Of a DNA stretch of 64,000 nt, positions 1-7,165 are shown piece by piece (positions within the stretch are counted from its first letter, which is position 1; the number at the start of each line of letters is the position of its first letter). A program made the position numbers and the translations under genes. The notes below the pieces were generated by a model, which saw only the letters and a list, made by a program, of their open reading frames with translations, did no database searches and was not told where the DNA came from. Origin of the DNA: CAYMKL01 sp964390805 (GTDB taxonomy: Bacteria; Chloroflexota; Anaerolineae; VGOG01); assembly GCA_964390805.1 (NCBI GenBank), contig CAYMKL010000015.1:14477-78476 (forward strand), written 5' to 3'.

Positions 1-12
1 GGAGTAACGCAC

Positions 13-1452
13 ATGAACAATGCATCACAGCAAAGCAAGTTACCTTTTCTCCCCGGCGTCTTTCCAGCCCTGGTGACGCCTTTCGACAGGGACGAGGAAG
101 TGGATGAGGGCGCGTTTCGCGGTCTCATCCGCCAGGTGATTGACCACGTGGACGGATTGGTGCCCTGCGGCACCACGGGCGAGTTCCCCTATCTATCGGT
201 GGAGGAGCATAAGCGGCTGATTGAGATCGCTGTCGAGGAATCGAGAGGCAAGCCCGTTATCGCTGGCACGGGAGCTCCCTCGACCCGCCAGGCCATCGAG
301 CTGGCGGAAAACGCCAGGGAGGCCGGAGCCAGCGCGTGCCTGGTGGTGACGCCTTACTATCTCCATCCTTCGGACAAAGGCGTCTACCAGCATTTCTACG
401 AACTCGCCAAGGCGGTGGACATTCCCATACTACTGTACAACATCCCCCAGGTGGTGGGCGCCTACCTGCCCCGCACCGTCGTCGAGGACCTGGCCGACAT
501 TGACAACATCGTGGGCCTGAAGGATTCCTCCGGCAACCTGACCTATACCATGGAGGTGCTGGAGATGGTCCAGGGGCGCATTGACGTGTTCATCGGCCAC
601 GACGAGGTAGTGTTGCCCGCCCTGGCTGGTGGCTGCTCAGGGATGATCCTGGCCAGCGCCAACGTCTTCCCTGAGGTCTGGCAGCGAGTCTTCCAGGCAG
701 TGCGGGAGGGCGATATGGCTACCGCTAGAGAGTGGCAGATGAGGGTGCAGAAGCTGGCCCGCATCTTCTGCCGCCACGGCGGGGGAGTAGCGGTCAAGGC
801 GGCCCTCAACATGATGGGCGTCAAGGTTGGGCGGCCGCGCCGACCACTAAAGCCCACGGGCGGAGCGTTGATCCACGAGACGCGAGCTGAGATCCGAATG
901 GAGCTGGAGAAGCTGGGCAAGGTTGAGGTTTCGGGTTCTGAGTTTCGGGTTTCGAGTGACGCTTTGGAGGAGCGGTTCGGCGATCTTGGCTTGTTGGCCG
1001 AGGTCATCAGGGAGGCGGGGCTCAGGCTGGGCAGCGGGGCGGCGGGCCAGGGGGCGGAGTGGGTACAGCTTGACCTGGTAGCCGGGCCGAAGGCGGGGCC
1101 GCTGGGTGATGCCTACGCCTATCAACTGACCTATCCCCTCCATCGCCGCGAGGCACTGACCACCATCCTGGAGCCCAACCTGACTGTGCGCCCACCGACG
1201 CTGATCCTGCCTACGCTGGAGCAGAAGAACTTGCGCCAAGCCAACATGATCTACGGCCCGACCCAGGCAGCGGCGGCCAAGGCCATCGTGGATGCTCTGG
1301 AGCGAGGGGTGATCCCGGAGGCAGCCATACATGATGAGGTGATGATCGTCCTGGCCACGGTAGATCCCAGGGCCCTGGATCGCCACGCCCTGCACAAGAA
1401 CGTGTACGCGGCGATGGTGGGGGCGATTGGGCAGGCGTTCGGGCGTGCGTAG
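13..1452 (+). CDS. DapA-family aldolase fused to Fae-like domain (Gln variant)
   Basis: Two-domain protein of 479 residues. Residues ~12-300 form a class I (Schiff-base) aldolase of the dihydrodipicolinate synthase/N-acetylneuraminate lyase superfamily: GTTGE at 53-57, the YNIP tyrosine at 142 and the lysine at 170 (GLKDSSG) are present. The arginine that true DHDPS uses to hold aspartate semialdehyde is absent (YNIPQVVG), so another keto-acid aldolase or lyase is likelier than lysine synthesis. Residues ~325-479 resemble the formaldehyde-activating enzyme Fae (GPLGDAYA, LEPNL, YGPTQAAAAKAIVDALERG), which condenses formaldehyde with tetrahydromethanopterin. At the catalytic-His position (AHIDL in Fae) this protein reads VQLDL, with Gln352. 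A GGAG at 1-4 precedes ATG13. Cytosolic; substrate unknown. Paralogue of the gene at 2005-3426. Confidence 0.85.
   Translation: MNNASQQSKLPFLPGVFPALVTPFDRDEEVDEGAFRGLIRQVIDHVDGLVPCGTTGEFPYLSVEEHKRLIEIAVEESRGKPVIAGTGAPSTRQAIELAENAREAGASACLVVTPYYLHPSDKGVYQHFYELAKAVDIPILLYNIPQVVGAYLPRTVVEDLADIDNIVGLKDSSGNLTYTMEVLEMVQGRIDVFIGHDEVVLPALAGGCSGMILASANVFPEVWQRVFQAVREGDMATAREWQMRVQKLARIFCRHGGGVAVKAALNMMGVKVGRPRRPLKPTGGALIHETRAEIRMELEKLGKVEVSGSEFRVSSDALEERFGDLGLLAEVIREAGLRLGSGAAGQGAEWVQLDLVAGPKAGPLGDAYAYQLTYPLHRREALTTILEPNLTVRPPTLILPTLEQKNLRQANMIYGPTQAAAAKAIVDALERGVIPEAAIHDEVMIVLATVDPRALDRHALHKNVYAAMVGAIGQAFGRA
923..959 (+). repeat. GAGTTTCGGGT-type low-complexity repeat encoding the interdomain linker
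   Basis: A run of near-repeats of GAGTTTCGGGTTT encodes the linker VEVSGSEFRVSSD between the aldolase and Fae-like domains. A close relative lies at the same place in the paralogue (2897-2938), and a non-coding copy on the opposite strand lies at 47729-47793. This suggests a dispersed intergenic repeat recruited into coding sequence. Confidence 0.6.
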
Positions 1453-1512
1453 GAAGTTTGGGTGTCAGGCGGTGATCATCGTGGAGGAAGAGAGGGGCAT
1501 TCGATCAAGTGA

Positions 1513-1554
1513 GTAACGAGGCCATGAGTAACGAGTTAACGAGGTGCTCGTTAC
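1513..1554. repeat. GTAACGAG direct repeats and small hairpin
   Basis: GTAACGAG occurs at 1513-1520 and 1528-1535. TAACGAG at 1537-1543 pairs with CTCGTTA at 1547-1553 across a 3-nt loop. It lies between the first aldolase gene and the Cys-rich gene. It could be a regulatory site or a small dispersed repeat; no T-tract follows. Confidence 0.4.
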
Positions 1555-1588
1555 CTCATTATTGACTGGAAGAATTGGAGGTGACATA

Positions 1589-1783
1589 ATGAAAGAATGT
1601 AACCAAGACAAGAACCTGGCCAAATGCGCTTGCACCTACGAGCCTTGCAGCCGCAAGGGGCTATGCTGTGAGTGCATCATGTACCATAAGCGATACGGCG
1701 AGTTGCCCGGCTGTCTGTTCCCGCCAGAGGTGGAGCGAACCTACGACCGCAGCATCGCCCGCTTCGTGAGCACCTATAAGTAG
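1589..1783 (+). CDS. Cys-rich small protein, DUF6485 family
   Basis: A 64-residue soluble protein with eight cysteines (4, 13, 15, 20, 26, 27, 29, 42) and the conserved tail LPGCLFPPEVERTYDRSI that I recognise from DUF6485 proteins, which are small metal-binding-looking proteins of unknown function. The ATG at 1589 is preferred over an in-frame upstream start at 1544 because GGAGGTGA lies at 1577-1584, at good spacing, and the upstream residues are not conserved-looking. It sits between two aldolase-Fae fusions on the same strand, so it may share their pathway, but nothing in the sequence proves that. The cysteine pattern suggests zinc or an iron-sulfur site. Confidence 0.75.
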   Translation: MKECNQDKNLAKCACTYEPCSRKGLCCECIMYHKRYGELPGCLFPPEVERTYDRSIARFVSTYK

Positions 1784-1789
1784 CGACAG

Positions 1790-1981
1790 CTCCCTCCCCC
1801 TCATAGGGGGAGGGTTGGGGTGGGGGTGACTGGCTCGCTGAGACTCACCCTCCCCCGGCCCCTCCCTCTGAGGGAGGGGGGAGCACGCACCTCCCTCCCC
1901 CTGTGAGGGGGAGGGTTGGGGTGGGGGTGGCGGCATCGCTGAGGCTCACCCTCCCCCGGCCCCTCCCTCTGAGGGAGGGGG
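1790..1981. repeat. Two tandem copies of a C/G-rich palindromic repeat
   Basis: Two ~91-bp copies (about 1790-1880 and 1891-1981). Each begins CTCCCTCCCCCT, pairs with AGGGGGAGGG, continues GTTGGGGTGGGGGT and ends CCCTCTGAGGGAGGGGG. Each copy can fold into G/C-rich hairpins. The second runs up to the Shine-Dalgarno of the next gene, so it forms that gene's leader. A related C/G hairpin lies at 50788-50823. Confidence 0.8.
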
Positions 1982-2004
1982 AAATATGCATAGAGGAGGC
2001 CATT

Positions 2005-3426
2005 GTGTCAAAGAAACCTGATTGGTTCAAAGGCATCTTCCCTGCCCTGGTCACGCCCTTCACCAGGGATGACCAGGTAGATGAGGAAGCATTCAGGGCT
2101 CTGATTCGCCACGTTCTGCCCCACGTGGATGGGGTGGTGCCGGTGGGCACTACCGGCGAATTCGTGTACCTGTCGGAGGCGGAGAAGCGGCTGGTGATTG
2201 ACATCGCCATTGATGAGGTGGGGGGCAGGGTGCCGGTGGTGGCTGGCACGGGGTGTGCCAGCACGAGGGATACCGTCGCCCTGACCCAATACGCCAGGGA
2301 TGCCGGGACCACGGCGGCTCTGGTGGTCGCACCCTTCTACCTCAAGCCCACTTTCAACGAGGTCTACGAGCACTTTGAGGCGGTCAACGAAGTCGGCTTG
2401 CCCATCATCCTCTACAACATCCCCCAGTGCGCGGGCACCCACTTCAAGTGGTGGACGGCCGAGGGGATGGCTTACCTGGACAACGTGGTGGGCATCAAGG
2501 ACTCCAGCGGCGATATGCCTTTCCTGATGGCTCTCTTCGAGAAGGTCAAGGGGCAGATCGGCATCTTCTGCGGCCACGATGAGATCATGATGGCTGCCCT
2601 GGCCGCTGGCGCCGACGGGGGCATCCTGGCCAGCGCCAACCTGATCCCCGACATCTGGCAAAAGGTCTATGCTGCTGTGAAGGCGGGGGATATGGCTACC
2701 GCTCAGGATTGGCAGGCCAGGGTGCAGAAGCTGGTGCGCATCATCATTCGCAAGGGGGCGACCCAGGCGGTCAAAGAGGGATTGCGGATGATGGGCCTGG
2801 ATATGGGCGACTCCCGCCACCCCATCATGCCCGGCGGGGCCTTCGAGCGGGAGGACCGCGAGGAGCTGCGCATTCAGTTGGAGAACCTGGGTAAGGTTGA
2901 GGTTTCGAGTTTGGCGTTTGGAGTTTCGAGTGTCGAGGACTTCACCTTGTGCGTCGGCGAGGGTTTCTGTGGGCCGCCCTTCTTTGAGCTGGCTCACGTT
3001 GACCTGCTGCTGGGCGTCAGAGAGGGGCCGGTGGGCAGGGCCATCGCCAAGGCGTTGGGAGAGCTCCGGCCTTCACACGAACTGCGCATCATCAACCAGC
3101 GACCGCGCACGCTGCTGGTTCCCACTGTGACGGTGCGCACCGCGAAGCAGGCCGGTCACGTCTACGACGACGCCGCCCGTGGCATCAACCTGGCCATCAA
3201 GGCCAGCATTGAGGACGGCAGCCTCCCCCAGGGGGCTCTGGACGATCTGGCCATGATCGCCAACGTCTTCGTCCACCCGGCCGCCGCCAACCGCAAGCGC
3301 ATCGAGTTCAACAACTACAAGGCCATGCGCGCTGCCATCCGCAAGGCCATCGAGGGCCGGCCGACCCTCGAAGAGCTGCTCAATGAGAAAGAGGCGGCTC
3401 GCCATCCGTTCAGATATGCGCCGTGA
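2005..3426 (+). CDS. DapA-family aldolase fused to Fae-like domain (His variant)
   Basis: A 473-residue paralogue of the first gene. The GTG start at 2005 is chosen because AGAGGAGG lies 5 nt upstream; longer readings translate the C/G repeat into nonsense. Aldolase residues are intact: GTTGE with Thr49/Thr50, Tyr137 in LYNIPQ, Lys165 in GIKDSSG. As in the paralogue there is no DHDPS-type arginine after YNIP. The Fae-like domain (~312-455) keeps the catalytic histidine (His331 in LAHVDLLLG) and VFVHPAAANRKRIEFNNYKA. The Fae GPxQAA loop is degraded here (YDDAARGINLA), so the two paralogues have lost opposite Fae features. One hypothesis is an aldolase that makes or uses formaldehyde (4-hydroxy-2-oxoacid type) with Fae capturing it; a sugar-acid aldolase is equally possible. 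Confidence 0.85.
   Translation: MSKKPDWFKGIFPALVTPFTRDDQVDEEAFRALIRHVLPHVDGVVPVGTTGEFVYLSEAEKRLVIDIAIDEVGGRVPVVAGTGCASTRDTVALTQYARDAGTTAALVVAPFYLKPTFNEVYEHFEAVNEVGLPIILYNIPQCAGTHFKWWTAEGMAYLDNVVGIKDSSGDMPFLMALFEKVKGQIGIFCGHDEIMMAALAAGADGGILASANLIPDIWQKVYAAVKAGDMATAQDWQARVQKLVRIIIRKGATQAVKEGLRMMGLDMGDSRHPIMPGGAFEREDREELRIQLENLGKVEVSSLAFGVSSVEDFTLCVGEGFCGPPFFELAHVDLLLGVREGPVGRAIAKALGELRPSHELRIINQRPRTLLVPTVTVRTAKQAGHVYDDAARGINLAIKASIEDGSLPQGALDDLAMIANVFVHPAAANRKRIEFNNYKAMRAAIRKAIEGRPTLEELLNEKEAARHPFRYAP
2897..2938 (+). repeat. Low-complexity repeat encoding the interdomain linker of the second fusion
   Basis: GTTTCGAGTTTGGCGTTTGG followed by AGTTTCGAGTG encodes VEVSSLAFGVSSV between the domains. 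It closely matches the reverse complement of intergenic DNA at about 47755-47793 and the linker at 923-959. Confidence 0.6.
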
Positions 3427-3521
3427 ACGTGAAACATTAAACGTCAAACGTGAAACGTCATGCGTGGTGCGCATGGCGCAAAACGGAACATGGAACACGC
3501 AACACGTTAGAAGGAGTCTCA

Positions 3522-5372
3522 ATGAACAAGAAGCTCGCAGCAAAGTGGAGTCTGCTCATCATTGCCGTGTTGATTGTCGGCGGCAGCTCTGCCATGTCTC
3601 AGGGGCCGAGGCCGGTATCTGCCCTGGTCAAGATAGACCTGAGAGCGGAGGGCGACCTCCAGCGGGTAGAGGCCAGTGGGCTGGCCGTCTATGCCCACCT
3701 CACCACCGAGGACGAAGATTACCTCATCGCCGCGGCCGCCGAAGGCGACCTGGCCCCTCTGGCGAGCCAGGGCTTGACCTACCGTGTCTTGGATGAGGAG
3801 TTTGTCCCAGGGGAGTATTATCTCGTCTATCCCCGCTACCCTGACCAGTTGTCCCTGATCCCACGGTACGGCAGGCTCCTCCACTTCGACGGCTTGCGGG
3901 CCCTGATCCAGGCTTCGCCAACCAAGGTGGAGGCGTTGCCTGCTCTGGGCCTGGAGATCAGGTGGCTCCCCGATAGCCCCATCCGTCTGAGCCCCAGGGT
4001 TGAGGCTGCCGCCTATGCATCTCTGGGCGATCCCGACCCGCTCATCGCAGAGATGATGGCCCAGGTTGACTCAGCCACCGTTTATCTCTACGATGGCAAT
4101 CTCAGTGGCGAGAATCAGGTCACCATTGGTGGACAGCCGTACACCATCTATACCCGTTACTCCTACAGCGGTACGCCCATACAGAAGGCCACGCAGTTTG
4201 TCTATGAGCACTTCGGGAACCTGGGCCTGCAGGTGGCGTATCATGACTACAATTGGTGGGGCTACAACTGGCGCAACGTGGTGGCCACCAAGCCGGGGCT
4301 CACCAATCCCGATGACATCTACATCGTTTGTGCTCACGTGGACAGCATATCGAATAATCCGTACAATTACGCTCCAGGGGCCGATGACAATGCCAGCGGC
4401 GTAACGGCAGTGATGATCGCCGCCGACATCCTCAGCCAATACGACTTCGACTATACCGTTCGCTTCGTCACCTTCACCGGGGAAGAGCAGGGGCTCCATG
4501 GCAGCCACTACTATGCCCAGGATGCTTACAACGAGGGCGACGATATTCTGGGCGTGCTCAATCTGGACATGATCGCCTACGACTCTGACGCCGACTCCAT
4601 CATGGAGCTTCACGCCGGAACCGGGGCCGGCTCCATCGCCATCGCTAATCTGTTCGCCGATGTGGTGGATACCTACGACATCAATCTCGTCCCTGAGATT
4701 ATCACTGCCGGCGCTACCAACCGCAGCGATCATGCCTCCTTCTGGGATTACGGTTATGATGCCATCCTGGCCATCGAGGATTGGCAAGACTTCACCCCCT
4801 ACTATCACACGACTAATGATCAACTCAGCAGCCTGAACATACCTTATTTCACCGAGTTCGTCAAGGCCTCCGTGGGGACCATTGCCACCATGTCCTCTCC
4901 GCTGCACGAAGGGGGTTTCCTTGAAGGCACAGTGAGCTTCTGGCAGGACAGCACGGGTGTGCCGGGCGTCCTGCTTACCCTGGAGGGCGACCAAGTCTAC
5001 ACCGACCTCAGCCAGGCGGATGGCGGCTACACTGTGAGCGGTGTCGAGGCGGGCGACTACACCCTGACCCCCAGCAAGTCCGACGGCGTGGACGGCATCA
5101 GCGCCTACGACGCCTCCCTGACCCTTCAGCACGAGGCCGGCCTCATCACCCTGGGCGGCTACGCTGCCACGGCGGGCGACGTGGACAAGACTGGCGGCAT
5201 CACTTCAACGGACGCCTCCTACATCCTGCAGAAGGCGGCAGATTTGATCACCCTGCCCTTCCCTGGTGCGGGCGTTGTCTGGGAGTTCGATCCGTCCAGT
5301 CGGAGTTACACGGATCTGAGCGGCCATGTTACCGATCAGGACTTCAGGCATCGTTTCAAATCGCCAAAATAG
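3522..5372 (+). CDS. Secreted M28-family zinc aminopeptidase, N-terminal part of a MITE-split gene
   Basis: Starts at ATG3522 behind GAAGGAGT; a start at 3450 would precede the signal sequence. Residues 1-27 are a signal peptide. The M28 metallopeptidase domain (~205-465) shows the zinc and catalytic residues: His272 in CAHVDS, Asp288 in GADDNASG, Glu321/Glu322 in TGEEQG, Asp349 in NLDMIA and His429 in YYHTTND. A beta-sandwich linker resembling carboxypeptidase regulatory repeats (~470-545) and a dockerin-like DVDKTGGITSTDASYIL segment follow. Translation then enters a 190-bp inserted element and stops at 5370-5372. The remaining cohesin and dockerin-like domains lie downstream in the same frame. 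Probably still a secreted active peptidase, now without its C-terminal attachment modules. Confidence 0.85.
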   Translation: MNKKLAAKWSLLIIAVLIVGGSSAMSQGPRPVSALVKIDLRAEGDLQRVEASGLAVYAHLTTEDEDYLIAAAAEGDLAPLASQGLTYRVLDEEFVPGEYYLVYPRYPDQLSLIPRYGRLLHFDGLRALIQASPTKVEALPALGLEIRWLPDSPIRLSPRVEAAAYASLGDPDPLIAEMMAQVDSATVYLYDGNLSGENQVTIGGQPYTIYTRYSYSGTPIQKATQFVYEHFGNLGLQVAYHDYNWWGYNWRNVVATKPGLTNPDDIYIVCAHVDSISNNPYNYAPGADDNASGVTAVMIAADILSQYDFDYTVRFVTFTGEEQGLHGSHYYAQDAYNEGDDILGVLNLDMIAYDSDADSIMELHAGTGAGSIAIANLFADVVDTYDINLVPEIITAGATNRSDHASFWDYGYDAILAIEDWQDFTPYYHTTNDQLSSLNIPYFTEFVKASVGTIATMSSPLHEGGFLEGTVSFWQDSTGVPGVLLTLEGDQVYTDLSQADGGYTVSGVEAGDYTLTPSKSDGVDGISAYDASLTLQHEAGLITLGGYAATAGDVDKTGGITSTDASYILQKAADLITLPFPGAGVVWEFDPSSRSYTDLSGHVTDQDFRHRFKSPK

Positions 5373-5536
5373 CAACTTTACACTTTTTTGGTGGAGTGCA
5401 GACCCAAGTGAACATAAACAGCCATTTTGCCCCTCTGGAGGCCATTTTGGGGGCCTTTTGCGCTCCGTTTGGATCATAATCGCGGAAAAAGTGTAAAGCG
5501 ATCTCTGGTCATTTCCAGGCTGGATGAAACGATGCC
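5347..5536. mobile_element. 190-bp MITE with 12-bp terminal inverted repeats and 8-bp target duplication
   Basis: Ends are GGCATCGTTTCA (5347-5358) and TGAAACGATGCC (5525-5536), perfect inverted repeats. GGACTTCA is duplicated directly outside (5339-5346 and 5537-5544). A second inner pair, CTTTACACTTTTT (5376-5388) and AAAAAGTGTAAAG (5486-5498), lies inside. There is no ORF of its own. It interrupts the peptidase gene and adds 198 bp including the duplication, an exact multiple of three, but brings in-frame stops at 5370, 5409 and 5415. Confidence 0.85.
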
Positions 5537-6185
5537 GGACTTCACGGCCACGCTGTTGGGGGATGTGTCGGGGAATTGGTCAGTAGGTGCTGGCCAGGCT
5601 CAGGCCGCCAACACTGCGTCCCTGGCCCTGCCGCACCTCTACGCCGAGCCCGGCGAGCGCATCACCGTTACCCTGGAAATCGTCCTCGATCAGGCCGAGG
5701 TGTACGGCGCGGACATCGTCGTGAGTTACGATCCAGTGGTTGTCTCGGCCGCCTCGGCGTCCGCTAGCGACGCGGCTCAAGACCTCATGACTGTGAGCAA
5801 CCTCAACCAGCCAGGCTTGGTGCAGATGGCAATGGCCGGCGCTCAACCCATCACCGACGACGGCCATCTGCTGACCCTAGTGTTCGACGTGGTAGGGGAG
5901 TTGGGTGATACCTCGCCTTTGCAGATCACCACTATCGAGCTGAACGAGGATGGTGTGACCGCCCAGCCGCAGGATGGCAGTATCGGCGTGGTAAACTTTC
6001 CGGACTACGATTTCAACCGGGACTGCAATGTGGACATAGAGGACATCATGGAGGTGGCCAGTCGGTGGCATACGACCGATGTGGATCCTGGCTGGGACGC
6101 GACGTACGACCTCGACGGCGATGGAATCATCACCGTCGTGGACATCATGATAGTGGCAGTGAATTGGGGAGCAACCTGTTGGTGA
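5427..6185 (+). pseudogene. Orphaned C-terminal part of the M28 gene: cohesin-like and dockerin-like domains
   Basis: After the MITE the reading frame resumes as TATLLGDVSGNW, which would directly continue the upstream ...VTDQDF. Joining the two parts without the 198-bp insertion gives a protein of 821 residues. This part carries a cohesin-like beta-sandwich (GERITVTLEIVLDQAEVYGADIVVSYDP...) and a terminal dockerin-like pair of calcium-loop repeats (DFNRDCNVDIEDIM and DLDGDGIITVVDIM). In clostridial systems cohesin-dockerin pairs build multi-enzyme complexes; here both modules on one secreted protein may mediate surface attachment or self-association. Independent translation could only start at internal codons such as ATG5532, without a signal peptide, so I regard this part as non-functional. 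Confidence 0.75.
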
Positions 6186-6201
6186 GGGAGGTGAAGAATA
6201 G

Positions 6202-6897
6202 ATGCGATCTATTGCTTACTCAATGCTTTCTCTGACGGTGGTAGCCAGTCTCAGCCTGGGCGGTTGCGGCCCTGGCATCGAGCAGGTCAGGGAGGTGGCG
6301 GCCTCCCCGCCGCCGCAGGAGATGGCTTTGCCAGAGCCCAGGCTGAAAGGGGAGCGCTCTCTTGAGGAAGCTCTGGTTCAGCGACGCTCTGTGCGGAGCT
6401 TTACCGAAGAGGAGCTCACTCTGGAGGAGATTTCCCAGCTTCTCTGGGCCGCTCAGGGGCTGACGGCCGCCTGGGGTGGGCGGACAGCTCCCTCGGCCGG
6501 GGCTCTCTACCCGCTGGAGGTCTACGTGGCCACTCCCAACGGTCTCTACCACTACGTGCCCCAGGGACACAAAGTGATCATCGAGTCTCAGGATGATGTG
6601 CGAATCAAGCTCTGGGAAGTGGCGCTGAAGCAAGATGCAATAAGAAACGCTCCTGCGGTCTTCGTGATCGCTGCGGTGTACGAAAGGACGGCCCAAAAAT
6701 ACGGAGACCGGGCTGAACGCTACGTCAAGCTGGAAGCGGGCCACGCCTGCCAGAACATCCTCCTCCAGGCCGTGGCTCTGCACCTGGGAGCGGTGCCCAT
6801 CGGCGCTTTCTACGATGACCAGGTGCAGGCTGCCCTCTCCCTTCCCTCCGATCACGAACCCCTCTATATCATCCCTGTAGGGCATTCCCAGAAGTAG
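6202..6897 (+). CDS. SagB-type nitroreductase-family lipoprotein
   Basis: A 231-residue protein with a lipoprotein signal ending SLGGC (Cys22), followed by a nitroreductase/SagB-like FMN fold (~50-228): RRSVRSFTEEELTLEEISQLLWAAQG, SAGALYPLEVYV, and GHACQNILLQAVALHLGAVPIG. SagB-type enzymes oxidise azolines in peptide natural products, but many single-domain relatives of this size are uncharacterised oxidoreductases. Export is unusual for a flavoprotein, yet the lipobox is clear. It starts 16 bp after the interrupted peptidase gene, with GAGGGAGGTGAAG upstream, so it probably shared that transcript. No cyclodehydratase or precursor peptide gene is adjacent. Confidence 0.75.
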   Translation: MRSIAYSMLSLTVVASLSLGGCGPGIEQVREVAASPPPQEMALPEPRLKGERSLEEALVQRRSVRSFTEEELTLEEISQLLWAAQGLTAAWGGRTAPSAGALYPLEVYVATPNGLYHYVPQGHKVIIESQDDVRIKLWEVALKQDAIRNAPAVFVIAAVYERTAQKYGDRAERYVKLEAGHACQNILLQAVALHLGAVPIGAFYDDQVQAALSLPSDHEPLYIIPVGHSQK

Positions 6898-7121
6898 CAA
6901 CTCTTTGCAAAAACGTGGCCATAGCCAGACCCGCTATCAGCGCTATCCAGAAGGGCGCTCTGAGGGAAAAGGCAGATTCGCCACAACAGCTACTTTGTAT
7001 AATAGTCCGGTGCCCACAGAGGCCGCGTGAGACGCCCAGATCTCATTTGAAATCGAGCGAATCATAGATGGCCTAGGTTGACTGTTTTCTCCCAAACCCG
7101 TAACGCTCCCCATGCTTTTGC
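6898..7121. other. Non-coding interval before the large regulator
   Basis: About 220 bp without a convincing gene. A TATAAT at 6998-7003 is visible, but the sequence 15-17 nt upstream is a poor -35, and no reading frame follows it. No terminator hairpin is obvious after the nitroreductase gene. Confidence 0.4.
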
Positions 7122-7149
7122 TTGCCAAAAGGCCGAAATCTGCTATACT
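7122..7149 (+). promoter_or_regulatory. Promoter of the MalT/BTAD regulator
   Basis: TTGCCA (7122-7127), a 16-nt spacer and TATACT (7144-7149). Transcription would begin only about 10 nt before ATG7166, giving an almost leaderless mRNA, which agrees with the lack of a clear Shine-Dalgarno there. Confidence 0.55.
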
Positions 7150-7165
7150 ATGTTCGGCCCTGATT

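Noticed and set aside
1..1452. Annotation of the first gene as dapA for lysine synthesis
   Set aside because: The DHDPS-type arginine after YNVP is missing in both paralogues and a Fae-like domain is fused, so a lysine role is not supported.
2008..2997. 329-codon open frame on the minus strand
   Set aside because: Antisense shadow of the second aldolase-Fae gene caused by high GC; no ribosome site or recognisable domain.
6350..6361. GGGAGCGCTCTC, an exact inverted match to LacI operator O1
   Set aside because: It lies inside the nitroreductase gene (codons for KGERSLEE) far from any promoter, so chance is likelier than a regulatory site.
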